Source of the DNA: Solibacillus silvestris_B
GTDB taxonomy: Bacteria > Bacillota > Bacilli > Bacillales_A > Planococcaceae
Assembly: GCF_051967575.1 (NCBI RefSeq)
Contig: NZ_JBQCJW010000039.1
Coordinates: 1 to 29,115 of the forward strand
Direction of reading: 5' to 3'
DNA length: 29,115 bases
The notes under the pieces were generated by a model, which was not told where the DNA came from, did not search any database, and saw nothing but the letters and a program-made list of their open reading frames with translations. How positions within the stretch are numbered: the stretch's first letter is position 1; each line of letters opens with the position of its first letter. This document shows, piece by piece, positions 23,565 to 29,115 of the stretch. A program made the position numbers and the translations under genes.

Positions 23565-23590
23565 TACGGATTGTTTCATGAAAGGTTTCA
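23565..23590 (-). promoter_or_regulatory. Autoregulatory SigW promoter
   Basis: Minus strand TGAAAC (23590-23585), exactly 16 bp, CGTA (23568-23565). This is the full SigW consensus as known from B. subtilis (TGAAAC-N16-CGTA), 38 nt before the sigW start. A second TGAAAC lies at 23578-23573, inside the spacer. Confidence 0.93.
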
Positions 23591-23680
23591 TTTTCTTTAA
23601 AAAGTTTTTTGTTCCACTTGAAAAATATGTGTCCTTATTATAACAAATTTCATAGCGGCCTTTCGATTTTTTCAAAATAA

Positions 23681-24586
23681 TCATACTAAAGTTTCACCAA
23701 ATAAGGAGCCAATTAGTGCAACCGCTACATCCGCTGTTTTGTTTCGCTCATCCAATATCGGATTCACTTCCACAAATTCCGCCGACGTAAGTAAACCCGA
23801 CTCCTGAATCATCTCCATTGCCAAATGACTTTCGCGATATGTAATTCCTCCTGGCACAGGCGTCCCCACTCCTGGCGTATATAAAGGATCTAACGCATCC
23901 AAATCGAGCGATAAATGGAGCCCATCCACTTGTTTTTGCTTAAAGTAATTCATCGTCTCTTCCATTACGTATGTCATCCCTAAACGATCGATTTCATGCA
24001 TCGTATAAATTTTAATCCCGCGTGTTTTTATCAATTCACGTTCCCCTTCATCTATGGAACGACCGCCAATAATGACGATATTTTCGGTCTTGATTTTAGG
24101 CTCCGCATGTAAAATGGATGTCAGCCTTTTATGTCCAAGTCCTATACTCGTAGCAAGGGGCATTCCATGAATATTGCCGGAGGGCGTCGTTTCAGGCGTA
24201 TTTAAATCTGCGTGCGCGTCAAACCAAATAACGCCTAAATTTTTATATTTCATCGAAAGCCCTGCCAGCGTGCCTATCGCTATACTGTGATCGCCGCCTA
24301 ATACAAGTGGTGTACAATCTTTTTTCACAACGTCATGCACCTTTTCGGCAAGCGCCGTATTCACTTTGATAACCTCTTCCAAATTTAGAAGCTTTTCATC
24401 CTTTTGCTCTGTCGCATTGCGCTCGATTACCCGAATATTGCCCTCATCTTCAACCTCAAAGCCAAGATTTTCTAAGCGCTGCTGCAAGCCCGCATATCGT
24501 ATTGCACTTGGTCCCATATCCACTCCGCGTCGTTGTTGACCATAATCGCATGGCACCCCTACAATTGAAATTTTTTTATTCATCAT
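23681..24586 (-). CDS. rocF: Arginase
   Basis: 301 residues from the ATG at 24586 (a second ATG follows at 24583); AGGGGAT lies 7 nt upstream. Arginase splits arginine into ornithine and urea for nitrogen use. The manganese ligands are all there: GGDHSIAIG (97-105), WFDAHADLNTP (121-131) and LSLDLDALDP (225-233), plus the substrate region GNIHGMPLA and the C-terminal EVNPILD. Length matches B. subtilis RocF. No SigL-type GG/GC promoter and no AhrC box was recognised upstream, so the Roc regulation known in B. subtilis is not visible here. Confidence 0.95.
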   Translation of the reverse strand: MMNKKISIVGVPCDYGQQRRGVDMGPSAIRYAGLQQRLENLGFEVEDEGNIRVIERNATEQKDEKLLNLEEVIKVNTALAEKVHDVVKKDCTPLVLGGDHSIAIGTLAGLSMKYKNLGVIWFDAHADLNTPETTPSGNIHGMPLATSIGLGHKRLTSILHAEPKIKTENIVIIGGRSIDEGERELIKTRGIKIYTMHEIDRLGMTYVMEETMNYFKQKQVDGLHLSLDLDALDPLYTPGVGTPVPGGITYRESHLAMEMIQESGLLTSAEFVEVNPILDERNKTADVAVALIGSLFGETLV

Positions 24587-24693
24587 CTCTGCATCCCCTA
24601 ACATGTCATTGATTTTGTTTTTTTCTCATCTCTTCTCTGCTCATCCTTATATTGAAATTTCGATTTCCTAAACGATTTTCCCTTTTTATATGC

Positions 24694-24730
24694 AAAAAAT
24701 CCTTTACTTAGCTATGTTAAGTAAAGGATT
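24694..24730 (-). terminator. Terminator of the tRNA operon
   Basis: Minus strand AATCCTTTACTTA, 6-7 nt loop, TAAGTAAAGGATT, then TTTT; a perfect 13-bp stem 45 nt after tRNA-Lys. Confidence 0.9.
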
Positions 24731-24774
24731 AGAATTTTCTATTTAAGTACACTTCTAAATTTATAAAATAAAAG

Positions 24775-24847
24775 TGAGCCATGAAGGACTCGAACCTTCG
24801 ACCCTCTGATTAAAAGTCAGATGCTCTACCAACTGAGCTAATGGCTC
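24775..24847 (-). tRNA. tRNA-Lys (UUU)
   Basis: 73 nt. Acceptor GAGCCAT/ATGGCTC, D arm AGCTCAGTTGGTAGAGC, anticodon TTT in the loop CTTTTAA, T arm GGTTCGAGTCC. CCA is not encoded. Last gene of the tRNA operon. Confidence 0.97.
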
Positions 24848-24863
24848 ATAAAAAATAAAAAAA

Positions 24864-24938
24864 TGGCTGGGGTACTAGGATTCGAACCTAGGCATGACGG
24901 AATCAAAATCCGTTGCCTTACCGCTTGGCTATACCCCA
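24864..24938 (-). tRNA. tRNA-Gln (UUG)
   Basis: 75 nt with encoded CCA. Acceptor TGGGGTA/TACCCCA, anticodon TTG in the loop TTTTGAT, T arm GGTTCGAATCC. Confidence 0.97.
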
Positions 24939-24951
24939 AACATTTTATAGA

Positions 24952-25035
24952 TGGTGGAGGGGGACGGATTCGAACCGCCGAACCCTAAGGAGCGGATTTA
25001 CAGTCCGCCGCGTTTAGCCACTTCGCTACCCCTCC
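24952..25035 (-). tRNA. tRNA-Tyr (GUA)
   Basis: 84 nt with a long variable arm and encoded CCA. Acceptor GGAGGGG with CCCCTCC, anticodon GTA in the loop CTGTAAA, T arm GGTTCGAATCC. Confidence 0.97.
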
Positions 25036-25065
25036 GACAAATGATGCAACACTGTTAAAAATAGA

Positions 25066-25141
25066 TGGTGGAGGATGACGGGCTCGAACCGCCGACCCCC
25101 TGCTTGTAAGGCAGGTGCTCTCCCAGCTGAGCTAATCCTCC
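25066..25141 (-). tRNA. tRNA-Val (UAC)
   Basis: 76 nt with encoded CCA. Acceptor GGAGGAT/ATCCTCC, D arm AGCTCAGCTGGGAGAGC, anticodon TAC in the loop CTTACAA. Confidence 0.97.
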
Positions 25142-25187
25142 ATACATAACGAGTGTTACTGCTTTATTTTTTTATGAAGCCTTAAAT

Positions 25188-25262
25188 TGGTGACCCGTAC
25201 GGGATTCGAACCCGTGTTACCGCCGTGAAAGGGCGGTGTCTTAACCACTTGACCAACGGGCC
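25188..25262 (-). tRNA. tRNA-Glu (UUC)
   Basis: 75 nt with encoded CCA. Acceptor GGCCCGT/ACGGGTC (one G-U), anticodon TTC in the loop CTTTCAC, T arm GGTTCGAATCC. First gene after the internal promoter. Confidence 0.97.
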
Positions 25263-25301
25263 ATATTATAACAATTTATTGTTCTCTTTAAGACAAGATT
25301 T

Positions 25302-25330
25302 ATAATATCATCATTCTTTTCATAGTGCAA
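25302..25330 (-). promoter_or_regulatory. Internal SigA promoter of the tRNA cluster
   Basis: Minus strand TTGCAC (25330-25325), 17-bp spacer, TATTAT (25307-25302), about 40 nt before tRNA-Glu. It can drive Glu-Val-Tyr-Gln-Lys apart from tRNA-Asn. Confidence 0.75.
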
Positions 25331-25401
25331 GCCCTTTTTATAAACTTTTTCGAGAAAGTTTTTATTGTTCATTTCTTTATATAAAAAAGGCAAAAAAAAA
25401 A

Positions 25402-25477
25402 TGGCTCCGAAGGCAGGACTCGAACCTGCGACCTGCCGGTTAACAGCCGGATGCTCTACCAACTGAGCTACTTCGGA
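25402..25477 (-). tRNA. tRNA-Asn (GUU)
   Basis: 76 nt with encoded CCA. Acceptor TCCGAAG/CTTCGGA, anticodon GTT in the loop CTGTTAA, T arm GGTTCGAGTCC. It is followed on its strand by ten T residues and a 139-nt gap with a new promoter. Confidence 0.97.
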
Positions 25478-25526
25478 ACGCTACTATTATAACGTTATGT
25501 ACGCTATCTTCTTTCGTACATTTCTT

Positions 25527-25554
25527 ATTATAGCAACGATTTTCATTAATACAA
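25527..25554 (-). promoter_or_regulatory. SigA promoter of tRNA-Asn
   Basis: Minus strand TTGTAT (25554-25549), 16-bp spacer, TATAAT (25532-25527), 50 nt before tRNA-Asn. A second TATAAT lies nearer the gene without a good -35. Confidence 0.7.
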
Positions 25555-25661
25555 GTAGTTTATTAAAATAATTCGGATATTTTACTTTTTATTATATTTT
25601 TTCAGGAAAAACGAGAAAATTCCTTCATTTTAAGTTCGGTAAAGCTGCCCTGCTAAGCCAT

Positions 25662-26847
25662 TTACTTAACGTATTTGGCGATTTCATCCACTAAACCGTT
25701 CGCCAATGGCCACTCTGGGTTCGAATAGCTGGCAATATTTTGTTCGCGATTTCCTTCTATGTCCTTTAATACATGATTCATTTTATTAAAATAATGTATG
25801 TCAGCTTTGTCATTTGCTGCCTGCAGGTTTTTTGCATCTGTTTCTGTCACTTGTATATCCTTTTTTCCTTGAATAATAAGGATTGGCGCTTTCACATTGT
25901 TTATTTCCTGCTGCGGGTCATACTTCAGCCAGGAAATTATATATGGCTGAACAGAAGTCCTGAATAATGATTGCAGCTCTGCCGACACACTTTCCACCTT
26001 GTGCCCTGCCTTTAATTTTCGAAGCGCTTTTTCGGATTCCAGCAATAAGTTCGGCGGTAAGCTCTTCGCCAGTTGCTCCATTAATATTTCATCGGCTGGT
26101 CTACCGGCGTATGCTATCGAGATTAGGGAATCTACTTCATTTCGTTGTGCTGCGATTGTTATAATTAATGCACCTTCGCTATGGCCAAGTAAATGGATTG
26201 CAGTAAGGCGTCCCTCTTTTTTCGCATAGTTAATAATCGATTTTACGTCTTCCACATACATATTAAACGTCAAATCCTCTTCCTTTTTAATAAGCGCAGT
26301 ATTGTCCCCAATCCCCCGCTTATCAAATCGGATTGATGCAATTCCTTGCTCCGCCAAGCTCTCCGGTAAGCTGCTCCGGCATTTGTAAAGCCGCTTTAAG
26401 AGCTCCGTCCGCTACTGGAATAACCAGCCGCCCATAGGCACAGCACCTTCTGTAGAGGGTTTTAAGGTGATTAGGAATGATTGCCCATTTTTCCTGAATA
26501 ACCCTCTATTTTGTCGTCCTTCAGTGTTCTGGCGACTTTAATTAACGAGTCCGCCAATCGATTTCAATTTCGGCATCGGCATTATTATAATGTATCGATT
26601 CAAAAGGAAATTCACTTAAATTTTGTGCCGGCACCGAAATAGTCCCGTTTTCCTTTTCCAGATTTGATATGATTTCAAGGGGCGACTGGGGACTTTCAAT
26701 CTTTCCTTGCCATTCGCCTATCAATGCTTCATTCATCTGTACAACCTCCTGCTTCGATTGTCCCTCTATTGGTGGCTTACTTGCATTTTCGCTATTGCAG
26801 GCAGTCAGTAACAATACGGCAGCTAAACTATAAGCAATCTTTCGCAT
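25662..26847 (-). pseudogene. Broken lipoprotein / alpha-beta hydrolase gene
   Basis: Two reading frames make one ancestral protein. The first part starts at ATG 26847 (GGAGGAGGG upstream) with a lipoprotein signal (lipobox LLTAC) and about 100 residues (GEWQGKIESPQSPLEIISN) and stops at 26542. Pieces in other frames follow: KVARTLKDDKIEGYSGKMGN, then QSFLITLKPSTEGAVPMGGW ending at a stop. The last 231 codons (from 26357) are the C-terminal part of a serine hydrolase: ASIRFDKRGIGDN, the nucleophile elbow LLGHSEGALI, the acid ILIIQGKKDIQV and the His in KMNHVLK. The segment with the oxyanion-hole motif (usually PGSGPTDRNG in this family) is gone. At least two frameshifts and an internal deletion make the full product impossible; the catalytic part remains open. 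Confidence 0.75.
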
Positions 26848-26910
26848 AGCTTTATCCCTCCTCCTAATTCTTTTTACTTTTACTGTCAAAAAGAGGGGAA
26901 ATTCCCAAAA

Positions 26911-26938
26911 TAAAAAGCCATCATTTACGATGACTTTT
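26911..26938. terminator. Bidirectional terminator
   Basis: TAAAAAGCCATCATTTACGA followed by TGACTTTTA: AAAGtCATC/GATGgCTTT can pair on the minus strand with TTTTTAT behind. It lies 5 nt after the FusB-type gene. Confidence 0.65.
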
Positions 26939-26942
26939 ATTT

Positions 26943-27575
26943 TTACACTAAATTTCGTGCTACAAAATCCTCCAGTTTTGCATAATCGCTAACATTTTTA
27001 TTGCATAGCTGCACATCCTCGCATATGTAATTACTGTAAGATGTATAGTTATCGCCATTGCCCTTTACCGTAGCTGTAAACAAATGCACAGCACTATGAT
27101 GATTACAAATGGCACAGATACCTTTAATGGGCGTATGTGCTTCCACAACTCCGCGCAATGCCGTATACTCGCCTTCTTTTTCAAGCACGATGTATTGACG
27201 GTTTGTTCCTTTGTCCAGCCAAGAAAGATAACTGATTTCTTGCCAATCAACCGTCTCTAGTTTAGGCAGCTTCAACTTTTTATCTTTTTTGAAAAGCTTT
27301 TGAAGACCTTTGTCAGAAACCGGTTTAAACGGGATCGTATAAGACTTTAAGCTTTGAACAAATAACTCTGCGCCAATACTGTCTTCAACAATTTCCACTT
27401 CTTTAATGATGTCCTCATTTACATGCGTCAATCTGTCTTTTAGCTCTGTAATCGCAAGCCCTCGCACGGCAGTGACAATTTTCTGGTCAGTCGATGTTAA
27501 CTTTGCGCGTAGTATTTTATTTACTTGCTGCTCAATTAATCGTACATCGGCAACGGTCAAAAATGGTGCTGTCAT
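26943..27575 (-). CDS. FusB/FusC-family EF-G-binding protein
   Basis: 210 residues, the length of FusB-type proteins. These bind elongation factor G on the ribosome and help it leave in the presence of fusidic acid; chromosomal homologues occur in many Bacillales without proven resistance. The N-terminal four-helix part covers about 1-80. The C-terminal treble-clef zinc finger has Cys154 and Cys157 in KGICAICNHHS and Cys185 and Cys191 in YICEDVQLCNKNV. The ATG follows GGAGGGAGCAAT. It stands alone with a terminator directly behind. Resistance is a possibility from family membership only. Confidence 0.88.
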   Translation of the reverse strand: MTAPFLTVADVRLIEQQVNKILRAKLTSTDQKIVTAVRGLAITELKDRLTHVNEDIIKEVEIVEDSIGAELFVQSLKSYTIPFKPVSDKGLQKLFKKDKKLKLPKLETVDWQEISYLSWLDKGTNRQYIVLEKEGEYTALRGVVEAHTPIKGICAICNHHSAVHLFTATVKGNGDNYTSYSNYICEDVQLCNKNVSDYAKLEDFVARNLV

Positions 27576-28079
27576 ATTGCTCCCTCCAATATTTTGCTTT
27601 ATAATTTCAAACCCTTTTGAGAAGGAATTTAATTTACGGCATCAATATAAAAATGCGATATTTAAAATAAAGTCGCCATGTGTATACATATGCATTTCCA
27701 ACATATTAGCTTCTAAGTACTGTAATAATTCAGGAATTAGGGATATGTCCCTGACTTTATATTTTATATTTTAGCCGAAGTTTTTCTTTAAAGATATATC
27801 CTCTCTAATTTTTATGTAAAGTTTTTCAAGGAAATCCTGTTTCTTTTGTTCTATAAATAACATAGCGATACTCGATTGAAACCGACTGCTAATGCTTCAA
27901 ATGATAAGCCAATTAAATTTACCTCCATAAAATCTTCTCATCATCTGAAACTGCAGCAGTCAATTTACTTTTATTAAGTATTAAAAGTGATTTGGTGGAA
28001 GGGATTTTTAAGTTTTATAGCTGCACTAATAAACTTTTAGCTTAGCCCCTGCCAGAAAATCATGAAATGTGACGGATGG
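27576..28079. other. Gene-poor region with possible remnant
   Basis: No complete gene. A minus-strand frame ending with TAA at 27771 holds about 41 open codons, of which the last 30 from ATG 27863 read like protein (IEQKKQDFLEKLYIKIREDI); a good GGAGG with ATG lies further upstream at about 27927 in another frame. A small palindrome GGGATATGTCCC lies near 27740. Best read as decayed coding sequence. Confidence 0.3.
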
Positions 28080-28126
28080 GGCTAGAGCCGTGCCCGCGGA
28101 AAACATCCGCTGAAACGTAAATCAAC
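28080..28126 (+). repeat. Dispersed intergenic repeat, copy B (partial)
   Basis: Carries the same 18-base core as copy A (GAGCCGTGCCCGCGGAAA at 28085-28102) and the same 3' end AATCAAC (28120-28126), with a diverged and shorter left part. Confidence 0.65.
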
Positions 28127-28317
28127 GGCATAGAAGAAAAGAGAGCACAGCCATATCCCCAAAGCAATCGAAGCTTATTAGAGCGAACTGGTAAGACGGG
28201 AAAAAGAGGTTGCTGCCCATAACCTAGATGAACAGGATCTGCTCTTTTCGATCTGGGGTTGGGAAATCACGTTGAGCGGTTAAGCGGTTAAGCAAAGCAA
28301 CCATTCTAATAAATAAA

Positions 28318-28498
28318 CGGAGTAATTCCGCTTAACTGGAAAATAAAATGGAAAATCGCCGAAATAGACGGAGAGATTCCGCCTATTGATTCGAAAAGCA
28401 GAAAAATGGAAGGTTTTGATTTGCATAGTCGGAAAAACTCCCCTTATGCACCCCTGAAATGGAGATCTTGCCGAATTTAACTGGAAAAACCCCGCTTA
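28318..28498 (+). repeat. Four-copy degenerate repeat near the rRNA operon
   Basis: CGGAGTAATTCCGCTTA (28318), CGGAGAGATTCCGCCTA (28369), CGGAAAAACTCCCCTTA (28430) and TGGAAAAACCCCGCTTA (28482) recur at steps of 51, 61 and 52 bp. The first two can fold as CGGA/TCCG hairpins. The bases between copies are partly alike (GGAAAAT, GAAAAATGGA). No gene is associated. Confidence 0.6.
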
Positions 28499-28725
28499 TT
28501 TCCTTCCTTCAGTCAATTAATTAGGATCAGAATACTTTTTGAAAATACATGAAGGTTGCCGAACGCGGGAGGATCTTTATAGAAGAAGGGTTAAATGTGG
28601 CCATCTTTTCCGAAGAGACGGGTGAATTCTGCATATCCGCTCGCAAAAGAATGGCATCAAAAATCCATAAGGCTGCAAAGGGATCAAATAAAAAGGTTGT
28701 TCCGGCGTGGGAACACAAGTTGCCT

Positions 28726-28750
28726 CAGTTCCAAATATATATTGGAACTG
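28726..28750. repeat. Perfect 9-bp inverted repeat
   Basis: CAGTTCCAA and TTGGAACTG around a 7-base AT loop. There is no T run, so it is not a plain terminator. Function unknown; it overlaps the end of an unsupported ORF. Confidence 0.4.
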
Positions 28751-28885
28751 CGAAATGAAATTGGCTTTTAAAATACCTGGTTTTCAACGCCCCTGAAACG
28801 GCCATGGATATGCACGGGTATCCGGGAGAGAGTGACACTTTCTTATAAAATCGCTTTCTATGTCAGAACCCTTCATTTTAACAGC

Positions 28886-28936
28886 AAAAAAACCAAAGAA
28901 AGTATCCGAAAAGTTTTTTTTAGGATGCATTCTTTG
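28886..28936 (-). terminator. Second terminator behind the rRNA operon
   Basis: Minus strand CAAAGAATGCATCC / GGATACTTTCTTTG (two mismatches) followed by GTTTTTTTG. It backs up the nearer terminator. Confidence 0.7.
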
Positions 28937-28995
28937 ATTTAATTTTTATGGGTTTTTCAATTACTTCATAATGATTTGCGTACTTGATTTTTTGC

Positions 28996-29036
28996 ATTAA
29001 AAAAGCCACTACTGACTAAATCAGCAGCGACTTTTT
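28996..29036 (-). terminator. rRNA operon terminator
   Basis: Minus strand AAGTCGCTGCTGA / TCAGTAGTGGCTT with a short loop and a run of six T, directly behind the 5S rRNA. Confidence 0.85.
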
Positions 29037-29038
29037 GA

Positions 29039-29115
29039 GCGAAGCGACGTCCTACTCTCACAGGGGGAAGCCCCCAACTACCATCGGCGCTAAAGAGCTT
29101 AACTTCCGTGTTCGG
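29039..29115 (-). rRNA. rrf: 5S ribosomal RNA, 3' part (truncated by window edge)
   Basis: Minus strand from the right edge: CCGAACACGGAAGTTAAGCT, then GCGCCGATGGTAGTTGGGGG and CCCCCTGTGAGAGTAGGACG, the conserved 5S sequence of Bacillales. The 5' part and the rest of the operon lie outside the window. The exact 3' end (about 29039) is set by the expected length of the closing helix. Confidence 0.95.

Noticed and set aside
25241..25462. 73-codon minus-strand ORF across tRNA-Asn and tRNA-Glu
   Set aside because: It reads through tRNA sequence (NRQVAGSSPAFGA is the well-known tRNA-derived false peptide).
28549..28758. 69-codon plus-strand ORF near the rRNA operon
   Set aside because: No Shine-Dalgarno or promoter, an equally long antisense ORF at 28527-28718, and it ends in a palindrome. 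No family recognised.

Overview
The window looks like a chromosomal segment of a low-GC Gram-positive member of the Bacillales, most likely Planococcaceae (Solibacillus/Lysinibacillus-like). The grounds are the gene order sigW-rsiW-cdaA-cdaR-glmM-glmS with a glmS ribozyme, AGGAGG-type ribosome binding sites, frequent TTG/GTG starts, and protein sequences that read as Bacillales throughout. No species can be proved from the sequence alone.

Left part (1-14999) is accessory and patchy. It begins with an ECF sigma factor translationally coupled to a membrane protein carrying a degenerate LytR-CpsA-Psr (LCP) domain, which runs off the left edge. Then come a secreted SH3 protein, a membrane-anchored protein with three internal repeats, a methyl-accepting chemotaxis protein, a ZIP metal transporter followed by an unknown gene, a TPR protein, an erythromycin-esterase-like lipoprotein, a PadR/DUF2812 pair, a VOC protein, a DUF2089-type regulator with a small membrane protein, a divergent cold-shock-domain protein and a small secreted protein. 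Between these lie several gene remnants: a GNAT C-terminus, a frameshifted secreted peptide, an ORF with two in-frame stops behind a hairpin that buries its RBS, and a C-terminal fragment next to the DUF2089 pair.

Middle part (15340-24600) is the conserved cell-envelope block, all on the minus strand. SigW and its zinc anti-sigma factor RsiW have a textbook autoregulatory SigW promoter and their own terminator. CdaA (c-di-AMP synthase), CdaR and GlmM follow from a separate extended -10 promoter. GlmS has its own promoter and a GlcN6P-sensing ribozyme leader. GlmS makes GlcN6P and GlmM isomerises it to GlcN1P for peptidoglycan; CdaR and GlmM are known partners of CdaA. A DJ-1/PfpI protein, a 123-base nested hairpin and a 21-bp-periodic TATTAG array are inserted between glmM and glmS. 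Arginase lies upstream of sigW.

Right part (24694-29115) holds six minus-strand tRNA genes (Asn, Glu, Val, Tyr, Gln, Lys) with two promoters and a terminator, a broken lipoprotein/alpha-beta-hydrolase gene, a FusB-type EF-G-binding protein, then about 1.4 kb without a convincing gene but with several degenerate repeats. The end of an rRNA operon (5S rRNA 3' part, two terminators) enters at the right edge.
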